Part shown: in pieces, positions 24,745 through 36,888 of the stretch
How positions within the stretch are numbered: position 1 is the stretch's first letter
How the letters are laid out: each line of letters starts with the position of its first letter
From: Whitmania pigra
Taxonomy: Eukaryota; Annelida; Clitellata; Hirudinida; Haemopidae
Assembly (NCBI GenBank): GCA_021613335.1
Contig: JAJTWR010000479.1
Coordinates: 62,001-126,000, forward strand
Direction of reading: 5' to 3'
Length of the DNA stretch: 64,000 nt
Notes under the pieces: generated by a model
Told to the model about the DNA's origin: nothing
Database searches by the model: none
The model's input: only the letters and a program-made list of their open reading frames with translations
Translations under genes and position numbers: made by a program

Positions 24745-25473
24745 TTATTCGGCCATGTTATGGTAAACCGCTTGAACGTCATCGTCTTCTTCAAGTTTAT
24801 CAATCAATTTCATCACATCTGCAACCTGCTCTTCGGTAACTTTATGATATAACAAAGCAATGCGCTCTAATTTAGAACTCTTCAGCTCAATGCCTTTTTC
24901 TTCCAAAGTTTTTTGCAATGAGCCAAAATTTTCGAAAGCGCCTTGCGCCACTACCATATCGCTGCCCTCTTCATCTGCTTCAACATAAAGTTCTTCCAAT
25001 CCGGCATCAATCAATTCAAACTCCAGTTCTTCTAAATCCATATCTTCTGTTGGAGAAAAACGAAAAACGCTTTTACGACTGAAAACAAAATCCAACGATC
25101 CGGTTTTGCCCAAAGAACCATTCGTTTTGTTGAAATAACTGCGGACGTTGGCAACAGTACGCTTGGTGTTATCTGTTGCCGTTTCAATTAAAACGGCAAC
25201 TCCGTGGGGCGCATAACCTTCGTAAACAATTTCTTCGTAATTGGCCATCGATTTATCGGCTGCGCGTTTAATAGCAGCGTCTATCCTGTCTTTTGGCATA
25301 TTTACCGCTTTTGCATTTTGTATGGCCGTACGTAAGCGTGAATTGGTTTCCGGATTAGAACCGCCATCTTTTACCGCCATTACAATATCTTTTCCAATAC
25401 GGGTAAACTGAACTGCCATTTTGGCCCATCGTTTAAACTTCCTCTCTTTTCTAAATTCGAAAGCTCTTCCCAT
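24745..25473 (-). CDS. YebC/PmpR-family protein
   Basis: 242 residues from ATG 25473 (MGRAFEFRKERKFKRWAKMA). The longer frame start at 25533 adds 20 residues not seen in the family. Conserved stretches: FTRIGKDIVMAVKDGGSNPETNSRLR, NMPKDRIDAAIKRA and YEEIVYEGYAPHGVAVLIETATDNTKRT. YebC proteins were long annotated as transcription regulators; recent work on the family shows ribosome association that relieves stalling at proline stretches. Cytoplasmic, single gene, positioned just outside the IS481-like element. Confidence 0.93.
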   Translation of the reverse strand: MGRAFEFRKERKFKRWAKMAVQFTRIGKDIVMAVKDGGSNPETNSRLRTAIQNAKAVNMPKDRIDAAIKRAADKSMANYEEIVYEGYAPHGVAVLIETATDNTKRTVANVRSYFNKTNGSLGKTGSLDFVFSRKSVFRFSPTEDMDLEELEFELIDAGLEELYVEADEEGSDMVVAQGAFENFGSLQKTLEEKGIELKSSKLERIALLYHKVTEEQVADVMKLIDKLEEDDDVQAVYHNMAE

Positions 25474-25617
25474 TTTTACATTTGTTTTGATTTTGAAATA
25501 ACAGATAAAACCTTTTTTTGATAAGGTTGCCAAGATATTAAATTACCTGCGCTAAATAAAGCAGCGCGGAGCAAAATTCTCATTTGCATTTAAAAATTTA
25601 AGGAAAATTTTATGTTT

Positions 25618-26568
25618 TTAATGACTTGACCTTAAGTTTTTCAGCATATGGGTAACGATCTTTTCCAAATTAAATTCGGGTTTCCAACCCCAATCATTTC
25701 GGGCTACGCTGTCATCAATACTTGCCGGCCAACTGTTGGCTATGGCCTGCCGAGGGTCGTTTTCGATATAAGACAAAGCGAAATCAGGAAGGTGTTTTTT
25801 AATCTCTGCGGCTAAAGTTTCCGGCGTAAAACTTACCCCGGTAAAGTTATAACTGCTTCTGATGGAAATTTTTTCTGCCGGGGTATCCATCAATTCTATG
25901 GTTCCTCTGATGGCATCGTCCATATACATCATGGGTAATTCCGTTTCTGCTGATAAAAAAGACTGATAATTGCTTTTCATCAAAGCATCATAAAAAATAT
26001 GAATGGCGTAATCGGTGGTTCCTCCTCCGGGGGCGGCTTTCCAACTGATTAATCCGGGGTATCTGATGCTTCTCACATCAAGCTTATGCTTATGGAAATA
26101 GTATTCGCACCATCTTTCGCCCGCCAGTTTACTAATCCCGTATACGGTGTTAGGATCCATTACACAATATTGCGGAGTTTGATTTTTGGGCGAACTTGGC
26201 CCATATGCCGCAATTGAACTTGGCCAATAAACTTTGGATATTTTGTATTCTAAGGCCATATTTAATACGTTTAATAATCCGTTCATGTTTAAATCCCATG
26301 CAAGAGCCGGATTTTGCTCTCCGGTTGCAGAAAGTAAGGCTGCCAGCAAGTAAATTTGTTTGGGTTGATATTTTTTAAAAATCTTGGTTAAAACTTCTTT
26401 ATCCAGCACATTTACAAATTCAAACGGACCCGCTTTTTCAACATCATAGTCTGGCCGTCTGATGTCACAAGCCACCACGTTTCCATTGCCGTAAATGCTG
26501 CGTAATTTGATTACTAACTCCGTTCCTATTTGCCCGTTAGAACCAAGTATTACAATTTTTTCTCTCAT
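25618..26568 (-). CDS. L-threonine 3-dehydrogenase, short-chain (SDR) type
   Basis: 316 residues with an extended-SDR Rossmann fold: nucleotide-binding GSNGQIGTEL (residues 9-18), CDIRRPD, and catalytic Tyr143-x3-Lys147 in NTVYGISKLAGERWCEYY. It matches the UDP-galactose-epimerase-like threonine dehydrogenases of Bacteroidota, recognisable from RSIRYPGLISWKAAPGGGTTDYA and the C-terminal SWPASIDDSVARNDWGWKP. It oxidises L-threonine to 2-amino-3-ketobutyrate with NAD+, the substrate of Kbl encoded 9 kb away. It is unrelated to the zinc-dependent E. coli Tdh. Monocistronic here. Confidence 0.9.
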   Translation of the reverse strand: MREKIVILGSNGQIGTELVIKLRSIYGNGNVVACDIRRPDYDVEKAGPFEFVNVLDKEVLTKIFKKYQPKQIYLLAALLSATGEQNPALAWDLNMNGLLNVLNMALEYKISKVYWPSSIAAYGPSSPKNQTPQYCVMDPNTVYGISKLAGERWCEYYFHKHKLDVRSIRYPGLISWKAAPGGGTTDYAIHIFYDALMKSNYQSFLSAETELPMMYMDDAIRGTIELMDTPAEKISIRSSYNFTGVSFTPETLAAEIKKHLPDFALSYIENDPRQAIANSWPASIDDSVARNDWGWKPEFNLEKIVTHMLKNLRSSH

Positions 26569-26962
26569 TTTTATTCAAGAATTTTAACAAAGGTAGAAAA
26601 ATGTTTTTAGCAAATTTAATACCCCAAAAACCATTTAGCAGCAACAAAAACGCTAAAAACTTAAATCTTTAAAAATACCTCCCAATAAACCCAAACGATT
26701 GCGTATTATTCAAATTGGTTACCTTGCTCAACAAAATCATGTTAAAACCCTGCCCAACCCGTTAAACTCTAATCAAACTTTCTTGATTTAAAAGCTCGCA
26801 ACTCCATAGCTTACCAAAAAAGAAAGCCGTGCAAAAGTTGCTTCCTATACGGCGAAGGTTTTCTTGATTAGAGCCGCAGCACGGCAACAAAGGCTTTTTA
26901 AAGGCAATAAAAACCGCCTTCTATAGAATAAAAACGGCTTATTATAAGTTTTATAAAAAACT
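26569..26962. other. 394-bp intergenic region with an inverted repeat
   Basis: No gene. CTCTAATCAA near 26766 and TTGATTAGAG near 26863 form a 10-bp inverted pair about 90 bp apart. It serves as the 3' side of rplI and the 5' side of the threonine dehydrogenase gene. Confidence 0.4.
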
Positions 26963-27406
26963 CTATTCTGCTACTACCTCAAAACTTACTTTTACTTTTA
27001 CTTCTCGGTGCAAATTTAAGTTAGCTACATATTGACCTAAAGTTTTAGGGTTATTTTCGAAAGTGATACGACGACGATCAACCTCAAAACCCCGCGCTTT
27101 TAAAGCGTCAGCAATTTGGATAGCGTTAACCGCTCCAAATATTTTACCGGTTTCGCCCGCTTTTGCGCCAATAGTTAATTTAATATCCGCCAATTTAGCA
27201 GCTATTGCTTCAGCATCTTTTTTGATTTTTTCCTGTTTAAAGGCCGCTTGCTTCAAATTTTCAGCCAAAACTTTTTTAGCCGACGGCGTAGCCAAAACAG
27301 CAATACCTTTAGGAATTAAATAGTTACGGCCATATCCCGGTTTTACGGTAACGATATCGTCTTTCTCACCTAGTGATTTGATATCTTGTTTTAAAATTAC
27401 TTCCAT
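26963..27406 (-). CDS. rplI: 50S ribosomal protein bL9
   Basis: 147 residues. The N-terminal domain MEVILKQDIKSLGEKDDIVTVKPGYGRNYLIPKGIA is the bL9 signature, followed by the long connecting helix rich in Ala, Lys and Glu (about 40-75) and the C-terminal rRNA-binding domain (AGETGKIFGAVNAIQIADAL). It binds 23S rRNA at the base of the L1 stalk. Last gene of rpsF-rpsR-rplI, 10 bp after rpsR. Confidence 0.97.
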   Translation of the reverse strand: MEVILKQDIKSLGEKDDIVTVKPGYGRNYLIPKGIAVLATPSAKKVLAENLKQAAFKQEKIKKDAEAIAAKLADIKLTIGAKAGETGKIFGAVNAIQIADALKARGFEVDRRRITFENNPKTLGQYVANLNLHREVKVKVSFEVVAE

Positions 27407-27416
27407 TTTTGTACGC

Positions 27417-27680
27417 CTATTTTAATTGGTCGGCAACGAAAGGCAACAAACCGATATGACGAGCGCGCTTAACTGCCTGCGCTACTTTTCGCTGAAATTT
27501 TAATGAAGTTCCCGTTAAACGACGAGGTAAAACCTTACCCTGTTCGTTAATAAATTTCAATAAGAAATTAGCGTCTTTATAATCGATATATTTGATGCCA
27601 TTTTTTTTGAAACGACAATATTTTTTTCTGTTATCCTCTACCTTGGGAGCGGTAACATATTGTATTTGTTCTTTAGCCAT
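27417..27680 (-). CDS. rpsR: 30S ribosomal protein bS18
   Basis: 87 residues with the bS18 core [62 protein letters not shown] (shown here only by its start and end in homology terms: CRFKK near 23 and [10 protein letters not shown] near 75). It pairs with bS6 on the 30S platform. Its ATG overlaps the rpsF stop by one base (TAATG), so translation is probably coupled. Confidence 0.97.
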   Translation of the reverse strand: MAKEQIQYVTAPKVEDNRKKYCRFKKNGIKYIDYKDANFLLKFINEQGKVLPRRLTGTSLKFQRKVAQAVKRARHIGLLPFVADQLK

Positions 27681-28042
27681 TATACAACAACCTCCTCTTT
27701 TTTAGATTTTTTGTTAAAAGCTCCGCTACGTTTTTTCTCATTATAGGCTATTGCGTGTCTATCTAATTTAACGGTTAAGAAACGTAATACGCGTTCGTCG
27801 CGCTTCAACTCTAATTCTAATTTAGCAATTAACTCGCCGGTTGTTTTATACTCGACAAGGAAAAAAAAACCATTAGCCTTTTTATCAATCGGATAGGCTA
27901 ATTTTCTCAAACCCCAATTATCTTCTGCGATAATTTCGGCTCGGTTATCTTTAAGAATGCCGGTAAATTTTGCGTTTACTTCTCTGGCGGCATCTTCTGA
28001 TAACAATGGGGTTAGAACGATTACGGTTTCGTACTGATTCAT
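27680..28042 (-). CDS. rpsF: 30S ribosomal protein bS6
   Basis: 120 residues with bS6 features: [19 protein letters not shown], the [10 protein letters not shown] motif near residue 43, and [21 protein letters not shown]. The C-terminal tail is basic and ends EEVVV. First gene of the rpsF-rpsR-rplI operon; unlike many bacteria no ssb lies between rpsF and rpsR. A good promoter sits 51 bp upstream. Confidence 0.97.
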   Translation of the reverse strand: MNQYETVIVLTPLLSEDAAREVNAKFTGILKDNRAEIIAEDNWGLRKLAYPIDKKANGFFFLVEYKTTGELIAKLELELKRDERVLRFLTVKLDRHAIAYNEKKRSGAFNKKSKKEEVVV

Positions 28043-28092
28043 TGTTTATGATATTAATTTGAATTTAATTTCCGTTCAACGAAAACGGGTTG

Positions 28093-28127
28093 CAAATTTA
28101 CCATTTTTTTCAAAAAATACAAACAAA
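28093..28127 (-). promoter_or_regulatory. Promoter of the rpsF-rpsR-rplI operon
   Basis: On the minus strand TTTG (28127-28124), 23 bp, then TAAATTTG (28100-28093) match the Bacteroidota consensus. This leaves a leader of roughly 45 nt before rpsF. Confidence 0.55.
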
Positions 28128-28203
28128 ACGACGACTGTTTTTTCGGCCTTAAATTCAATGCTTGCAAAAGGCTGCTTTATCAACAAAAATTTATAATTTC
28201 GCA

Positions 28204-30030
28204 ATGATGGAAAATTTTATTGTTTCGGCCAGAAAATACCGTCCCATAACTTTTCAAACCGTTGTTGGACAACAACATATAACCGGAACATTAAAAAATG
28301 CCATCAAAAATAACCAATTGGCTCAAGGTTTTTTGTTTTGCGGCCCGCGCGGGGTAGGCAAAACCACTTGCGCCCGCATTCTGGCCAAAACAATCAATTG
28401 TACCAATCTTTCGCCCCAAACAGAGGCATGCGGCACTTGCGAAAGTTGTTTGTCTTTTCAAAGCGGCCATTCTTTTAATTTTCATGAGTTGGATGCCGCT
28501 TCAAACAACTCTGTGGAAGACATCAGGCATTTAATTGAACAGGTACGCATACCGCCGCAAGCGGGAAAATTCAAAGCTTATATTATAGACGAGGTACATA
28601 TGCTTTCTAGCAGCGCTTTCAATGCTTTTTTAAAAACGCTGGAAGAACCTCCAAGTTATGTTGTTTTTATTTTAGCCACTACCGAAAAACATAAAATACT
28701 TCCAACCATTCTGTCTCGTTGTCAAATATTTGATTTTAACAGAATTAAAACGGAGGATATTTCAGCTCATTTAGCTGAAATTTCTGTCCGCGAAGCAATC
28801 AGTTTTGATAATGACGCACTGCATATTATTGCACAAAAGGCCGATGGCGGCTTACGAGACGCCCTTTCCGTTTTCGATCAGATTGTAAGTTATACCAATA
28901 AACAGGTTACCTATCAAGCAACCATCAAAATCCTGAATATTCTGGATTATGATTATTATTTCAGGTTAACCGATTATCTTATTAATGGCAACCTAAGCGC
29001 TTCGCTATTACTTTTTAACGAGGTATTAAACAATGGTTTTGATGGAAATCACTTTATTAACGGGTTAGCCGCCCATTTCAGAAACTTATTGGTTAGTAAA
29101 GATTGGCAAACCATACAACTTCTGGAGGCGAGCGAAACTGTCAAACAAAAATATCTATCGCAAAGTAAAACCGTTGACTTAGGTTTTATGCTAACAGCGC
29201 TGAATTTAACTAACCAATGCGATTTAAACTACAAATTAAGCAAAAACCAACGGTTACAAGTTGAACTTACCTTGATTAAAATCTGTCATATTCCTTCGGT
29301 TTTACAATTGGCGCAACTTAGCGGTAATGATGAAAATCAAATTAAAAAAACTTTAGTTGACACCCTTAGAATAGAAACGGCTTCAACCCAAACCTCAGAA
29401 AAACAAGAAGATAACCAAAAAAAATCTGCCCAGCCAAACCAAGCCTCCATACCCTTCGATAACAATCAGGATTTTTTATCTGATAAAACAGAGCCCAAAA
29501 AAAATACTATTATTACAAAACCGGCGCCCGGCAGCCAACTTACAAAAATAGAGATAAATCCATCTAACAAGCCGGCATCTTTAATTCCCTCTCTGACTGA
29601 TTTGGAAAAAATAGCAAACGAACCCGAAAACAAGAGCCCAAAATACATAAACGGGACAGAACGGGAACTATTTTCTTTTGATGAGCTTATGAACGAGTGG
29701 AAATTATATGCCCAAAAAGCTCGAGAAAGAGATAAAATACAGCTTTATACCTTACTTACAACCAATGCGCCCGAACTAAACGGTACGGAAATAACCGTTT
29801 TGGTTGAAAACTTTGTTTTAGAAAGCGCTTTAAATGAGGAAAAAATTGACTTGTTAAATTTTTTACGCGCTAATCTTCGCAACTTTGATATTGAGTTAAA
29901 AACCAAACGCATTGAAGCAACTCAAAAAAAGCGTATCTACACCAATAAAGATAAATATGTCTACATGGCAGAAAAAAATCAAACTCTCGACGAGTTTAGA
30001 AAAAGGTTTAATTTAGATATCAATCCTTAA
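28204..30030 (+). CDS. dnaX: DNA polymerase III subunits gamma and tau
   Basis: 608 residues from ATG 28204 (a second ATG follows at once; an upstream TTG at 28162 is unlikely). The AAA+ clamp-loader ATPase: SARKYRPITFQTVVGQ, Walker A GPRGVGKTTCAR near 50, a four-Cys zinc module (CTNLS...CGTCESC), DELDAASNNSVEDIR-like segment, Walker B IIDEVHMLS, and the SRC motif LSRCQIFDFNRI. After about residue 365 a low-complexity Gln/Lys/Pro-rich linker leads to a tau-like C-terminal domain. Divergent from rpsF. Confidence 0.95.
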   Translation: MMENFIVSARKYRPITFQTVVGQQHITGTLKNAIKNNQLAQGFLFCGPRGVGKTTCARILAKTINCTNLSPQTEACGTCESCLSFQSGHSFNFHELDAASNNSVEDIRHLIEQVRIPPQAGKFKAYIIDEVHMLSSSAFNAFLKTLEEPPSYVVFILATTEKHKILPTILSRCQIFDFNRIKTEDISAHLAEISVREAISFDNDALHIIAQKADGGLRDALSVFDQIVSYTNKQVTYQATIKILNILDYDYYFRLTDYLINGNLSASLLLFNEVLNNGFDGNHFINGLAAHFRNLLVSKDWQTIQLLEASETVKQKYLSQSKTVDLGFMLTALNLTNQCDLNYKLSKNQRLQVELTLIKICHIPSVLQLAQLSGNDENQIKKTLVDTLRIETASTQTSEKQEDNQKKSAQPNQASIPFDNNQDFLSDKTEPKKNTIITKPAPGSQLTKIEINPSNKPASLIPSLTDLEKIANEPENKSPKYINGTERELFSFDELMNEWKLYAQKARERDKIQLYTLLTTNAPELNGTEITVLVENFVLESALNEEKIDLLNFLRANLRNFDIELKTKRIEATQKKRIYTNKDKYVYMAEKNQTLDEFRKRFNLDINP

Positions 30031-30063
30031 GATATTGTAATTTTAAACCGCCAAAGAAAAAAT

Positions 30064-30828
30064 ATGGAAAACTTTATTACGCTCAACAAATCAAATATCG
30101 ACAAAGAACATATTTGTTGCGCTATTTCTGACAAAAAATGCGTTGAAGGTTACCAACTGAAAAAAGATTGGTTGAAAAAAGAATTTGACAACGGTTTTGT
30201 TTTCCGAAGAATTGACTCATGAGCAAAAGTTTTTATTGAATATGGGCCGGCTGAAAAAAGCTGGGTTCCTGTTTCAGCGCCAAATTATTTATTGATAAAC
30301 TGTTTTTGGGTTGCAGGTCGATATAAAGGAAAAGGTTATGGAAAACAATTGCTTCAATTTGCAAGCGATCAAGCAAATAAAAATAATAAAAACGGGCTTG
30401 TAACAGTTGCAGGGACAAAAAAGTTTCTCTACATGAGCGATACAAAATGGCTTTTAAAACAAGGATTTGAAACTATTGAAACAACAAAATCAGGTTTTAG
30501 TTTATTGGTTTACAAACTTGACAAAAAGGTGTATAATCCCAAGTTTAACGACAGCGTAAAATCAGGCTCCTGCTCTGAAAAGAACGGAATAACGGTTTAT
30601 TATTCCAATCGTTGTCCATTTACCGAATTTTACGTAAAAAATTTAATGATGAAAACTGCTGAAAAAAGAAAACTGCCATTGAAAATCATAAAACTTGAAA
30701 CAATGAAACAAGCGCAATCTGCGCCAACTCCGGCAACAATTTTCAGTTTATTTTACAACGGAAAGTTTATGACAACAGATTTAGGCGTTTGTTTGGACAA
30801 TCGATTTGACAAAATAATAAAAGCCTGA
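30064..30828 (+). pseudogene. GNAT N-acetyltransferase/YoaP-like protein with one in-frame stop
   Basis: From ATG 30064 the frame reads MENFITLNKSNIDKEHICCA...NGFVFRRIDS, meets TGA at 30220-30222, and continues in the same frame without another break as AKVFIEYGPAEKSWVPV... to TAA 30828. The two halves make a full-length ~254-residue protein: a GNAT fold with acetyl-CoA loop VAGRYKGKGYGKQLL and a C-terminal YoaP-like part (VYYSNRCPFTEFYVKNLM, SAPTPATIFSLFYNGKF). In relatives the stop position is probably Arg (RAKVFIEYG), so a single CGA-to-TGA transition would explain it. Recent inactivation or a sequencing error. Confidence 0.75.
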
Positions 30829-30863
30829 AAAGCGTTTTGCATAACAGTTGATATTTTACCGTT

Positions 30864-33644
<2,781 letters not shown>

Positions 33645-34301
33645 ATGCAAGAATTTTGGAATTTTTTACAACAAGTTGTCGATCCTGAAAAATTATTAAG
33701 ACAAGGAGGTCTTTACGTTGTTACTTTTGTAATTTTTGCAGAAACGGGGCTTTTCTTCGGCTTTTTCTTACCCGGAGATTATCTCCTTTTTTTAGCGGGC
33801 ATGTTTGTGGCAACAGGCAAATTGGATACGAATATTTTTGTGTTGATAATTAGTTTATCTACCGCCGCCATAGCAGGCAACTTTACCGGTTATTGGTTTG
33901 GGCGCAGAACAGGGGCCTTATTGTATAACAGAAAAGACGGTTTTTTCTTTAAAAAGAAATATTTGAAAGCTGCCGAAGAATACTACCGTAAACAAGGCGC
34001 TTTTGCCTTAATTATCGGGCGTTTTGTACCCATTGTAAGAACATTTGCTCCAATATTTGCGGGCATTGTTAAGTTGGAATGGAAAAAATTTGCGTTTTAT
34101 AATGTTGCCGGCGCAATATTATGGATAGCTTCGTTAACTTTGCTGGGTTATTTTATGGGCAAGCGTTTTGCCCAAGAAGTAGAAAAATATTTGGTTTACA
34201 TAATAATAGGTTTCATTTTAGTTACGGCAATGCCTTTAATTATCGCTTTTATAAAAAGAAAAATAATCAATACAACTAAAAATGAGACAAATACAAATTA
34301 A
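33645..34301 (+). CDS. DedA-family membrane protein
   Basis: 218 residues with several membrane segments (TFVIFAETGLFFGFF, LLFLAGMFVATG, ILWIASLTLLGYFMG, YIIIGFILVTAMPLIIAF). DedA/SNARE-associated motifs are visible: FFLPGDYLLFLAG, GNFTGYWFGRRTG with the FGRR-type Arg, and GRFVPIVRTFAPIFAG, which holds the conserved F/YxRxxxR-like motif. Members flip undecaprenyl phosphate or other lipids across the inner membrane; the substrate here is not known. First gene of a five-gene operon, 2 bp before ppa. Confidence 0.9.
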   Translation: MQEFWNFLQQVVDPEKLLRQGGLYVVTFVIFAETGLFFGFFLPGDYLLFLAGMFVATGKLDTNIFVLIISLSTAAIAGNFTGYWFGRRTGALLYNRKDGFFFKKKYLKAAEEYYRKQGAFALIIGRFVPIVRTFAPIFAGIVKLEWKKFAFYNVAGAILWIASLTLLGYFMGKRFAQEVEKYLVYIIIGFILVTAMPLIIAFIKRKIINTTKNETNTN

Positions 34302-34303
34302 AA

Positions 34304-34855
34304 ATGAATAAAGACGAGTACCATCCGTGGCATGGCGTGTCTGCGGGCAGTAACTTGCCGGAAACAGTTAACGCCATCATCGAAATTCCAAAAGGTTCAA
34401 AAGCAAAATACGAGATCGATAAAGATTCGAATCTGATAAAACTTGATCGCGTTTTATTTTCTTCAGTAATGTACCCTGCCAACTATGGCTTCATTCCGCA
34501 GACTTATTGCGATGATAAAGACCCCTTGGATATTTTGGTGCTTTGCTCGGTTGATGTTTACCCGCTGACTATCATCGAGGCTAAAGTTATCGGAGTAATG
34601 CATATGATTGATAATGGCGAACACGACGACAAGATTATCGCCGTAGCAAATAACGATCAGTCGGTAAATTATATAAATGATTTACAAGAATTACCCCCGC
34701 ATGCGACAAAAGAGATTGTGAAGTTTTTTCAGGATTATAAGGCTTTGGAAAATAAACAAGTTACCATTGAACATTTACTGGGCAAGCGTTATGCGCATAA
34801 AGTAATTCAAGAAAGTATAAACCTTTACAATAATAATTTTAGGAACAAAATATAA
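34304..34855 (+). CDS. ppa: Inorganic pyrophosphatase
   Basis: 183 residues of the soluble family I type. Visible: VNAIIEIPKGSKAKYEIDKDSNLIKLDRVL, YPANYGFIPQT, and the metal-binding CDDKDPLDILVL, with later Asp and Lys residues in HDDKIIAVA. It hydrolyses pyrophosphate to phosphate with Mg2+, driving biosynthesis. Cytoplasmic hexamer in bacteria. Its TAA abuts the ATG of the next gene, so the genes are probably cotranscribed with dedA. Confidence 0.95.
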   Translation: MNKDEYHPWHGVSAGSNLPETVNAIIEIPKGSKAKYEIDKDSNLIKLDRVLFSSVMYPANYGFIPQTYCDDKDPLDILVLCSVDVYPLTIIEAKVIGVMHMIDNGEHDDKIIAVANNDQSVNYINDLQELPPHATKEIVKFFQDYKALENKQVTIEHLLGKRYAHKVIQESINLYNNNFRNKI

Positions 34856-36169
34856 ATGGGCTGGGATTTATTCTGGACATTATCTTTAGTAGCGTTAAAC
34901 GGTTTTTTTGTGGCCGCTGAGTTTGCTATTGTAAAAGTAAGAAGCTCGCAGATAGAAATCAAAGCTAAATCCGGTAGTAGAGTTGGTAAAATGGCCAAAC
35001 ATATTATCCATAATTTAGACGGATACTTGGCGGCCACGCAGCTGGGAATTACTTTAGCCTCGCTTGGTTTAGGCTGGATAGGCGAAGACGTGATGCACAG
35101 GCTTATAGCAGACGGCATGAAATCAATCGGTTTGGGCGAAACCTTTATTAAAACAACCTCGGTTGCAATAGCTTTTGCCTTTATCACAATTATGCACATT
35201 GTTTTTGGAGAGCTTGCGCCAAAATCTTTAGCTATTCAGCGCCCCGTGGCAACCACTTTGTTTATTTCTTTTCCTTTGCAAGGCTTTTATTTTATAGGCA
35301 AACCTTTTATCTGGTTGCTCAATGGATTTGCCACATTCGTTTTAAAAATTTTCGGGATTAAAAATGTAGCGGGATACGAATCGGTTCATAGTACGGAAGA
35401 GCTTCAGTACATATTAGATCAGGGTAAAGAAAGCGGCGCTTTAGACGTAAACGAGCATGTGCTCATTAAAAACGTATTTGATTTTAATGAGCGGGTGGTA
35501 AAAAATATCATGGTGCCGCGCACCAAAATTTCAGGTATTGAATTGAATACCTCAAAAGAAGAAGTTATTTCAAAAATCATTAGCGAAGGCTATTCAAGAA
35601 TGCCGGTTTACGATGAGGTGATGGATAAAATCGTAGGCATTGTTCATGCCAAAGACATACTGCCTTTGATAGCAAATAACAATGAATGGTCGCTTAACAA
35701 GATTATCAGAAAACCTTTTTTTGTTCCTGAAACTAAAAAAATTAACGATCTGTTAAGCGAATTACAGCAGAAACGTATCCAAATTGCCATTGTACTTGAT
35801 GAATTTGGAGGTACTGCCGGAATGGTAACTTTAGAAGATATTGTAGAAGAGATTGTAGGGGAGATACAAGACGAATATGATGAAGAAAAACCGATTGTAG
35901 AGAAAATATCTGATGTGGAATACATTATTAACGCTTTTGCAACCGTTTATGATGTAAATGAACATTTGCCGCATGATTTGCCCGAAGATGAAGACTTTGA
36001 TACCGTAGGAGGCTTGGTGTCTCATGCCTTTGGTAAAATACCTGATGTGGGCGAAAGCGAAGAACGATACGGCTATATATTCACGATTCTTAAAAAAACA
36101 GAGCAAAATATCGAAACGATAAAACTAGAGTTGGTAATTGATAAAACGAATATGATAGATAACCGTTAG
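34856..36169 (+). CDS. CNNM/CorC-family transporter-like protein (DUF21, CBS pair, CorC domain)
   Basis: 437 residues. DUF21/CNNM membrane domain (about 1-190) with NGFFVAAEFAIVKVRSSQIE, GITLASLGLGWIGED and FGELAPKSLAIQ; then a CBS pair (about 205-330) with VPRTKISGIELN, YSRMPVYDEVMDKIVGIVHAKD and LDEFGGTAGMVTLEDIVEEIVGEIQDEYD; then a CorC/HlyC-C domain (about 345-430) with DFDTVGGLVSHAFGKIPDVGE. Often called 'hemolysin', but members are Mg2+/cation transport or efflux proteins of the inner membrane. Third gene of the dedA operon. Confidence 0.93.
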   Translation: MGWDLFWTLSLVALNGFFVAAEFAIVKVRSSQIEIKAKSGSRVGKMAKHIIHNLDGYLAATQLGITLASLGLGWIGEDVMHRLIADGMKSIGLGETFIKTTSVAIAFAFITIMHIVFGELAPKSLAIQRPVATTLFISFPLQGFYFIGKPFIWLLNGFATFVLKIFGIKNVAGYESVHSTEELQYILDQGKESGALDVNEHVLIKNVFDFNERVVKNIMVPRTKISGIELNTSKEEVISKIISEGYSRMPVYDEVMDKIVGIVHAKDILPLIANNNEWSLNKIIRKPFFVPETKKINDLLSELQQKRIQIAIVLDEFGGTAGMVTLEDIVEEIVGEIQDEYDEEKPIVEKISDVEYIINAFATVYDVNEHLPHDLPEDEDFDTVGGLVSHAFGKIPDVGESEERYGYIFTILKKTEQNIETIKLELVIDKTNMIDNR

Positions 36170-36180
36170 ATTGTATTTTT

Positions 36181-36888
36181 ATGCATATCTTTTATACCCC
36201 GGATATCGCCTCAAATAACTATACCTTAAACCAAGAGGAAAGTAAACATTGCAGCAAAGTACTTCGTTTAATCCTCGGAGATGTCGTTTATCTGATTGAC
36301 GGCCGAGGCGGGTTCTACAAAGCAGAAATTACCGAAACAGGTAAAAAACAAGTTAAATTAGCCGTTATTTCTAAACAGGAAGAATACAATAAGCGTAATC
36401 ATTATCTGCATATAGCTGTTGCGCCAACCAAGAACATAGAGCGAATAGAATGGTTTTTAGAAAAAGCTACGGAATTAGGTATTGACGAGATTACCCCAAT
36501 CGTATGCGAACGATCTGATCGTAAAGTAGTTAATAAAGATCGTTTAAAAAAGATTATTATTTCTGCCATAAAACAATCCGTTTGCGCCTACCATCCGGAA
36601 CTAAACGACTTGGTTTGTTTTAAGCATTTTATTAAGCAACTAAAAGATAGCCCCGTTTCAAAATTTATTGCCCATTGTCAACAGGGAGAAAAACTGAGCC
36701 TAAGCAAACAGATTATGCCACATCATTCTTATCTAATACTTATTGGCCCGGAGGGCGATTTCAGCTCTTCAGAAATAAATATGGCTTTGAAAGAAGGTTA
36801 TAAGCCCGTAACTTTAGGAAATACAAGATTAAGAACAGAAACGGCGGCGCTGGCAGCTTGTTTCGAAATTAATTATATCAATAAATAA
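36181..36888 (+). CDS. rsmE: 16S rRNA (uracil(1498)-N(3))-methyltransferase
   Basis: 235 residues of the SPOUT class. N-terminal PUA-like domain with EESKHCSKVLRLILGD and DGRGGFYKAEI; methyltransferase domain with KNIERIEWFLEKATELGIDEITPIVCERS, the AdoMet-binding IGPEGDFSSSEI, and the knot LGNTRLRTETAALAA. It methylates U1498 of 16S rRNA in the assembled 30S subunit. Starts 11 bp after the CNNM gene, and its TAA directly abuts the following ATG. Confidence 0.95.
   Translation: MHIFYTPDIASNNYTLNQEESKHCSKVLRLILGDVVYLIDGRGGFYKAEITETGKKQVKLAVISKQEEYNKRNHYLHIAVAPTKNIERIEWFLEKATELGIDEITPIVCERSDRKVVNKDRLKKIIISAIKQSVCAYHPELNDLVCFKHFIKQLKDSPVSKFIAHCQQGEKLSLSKQIMPHHSYLILIGPEGDFSSSEINMALKEGYKPVTLGNTRLRTETAALAACFEINYINK

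Noticed and set aside
30220..30222. TGA as selenocysteine or recoded Trp
   Set aside because: The position aligns with Arg in the family, no SECIS-like hairpin was seen right after it, and TGA serves as a normal stop at 20675-20677.
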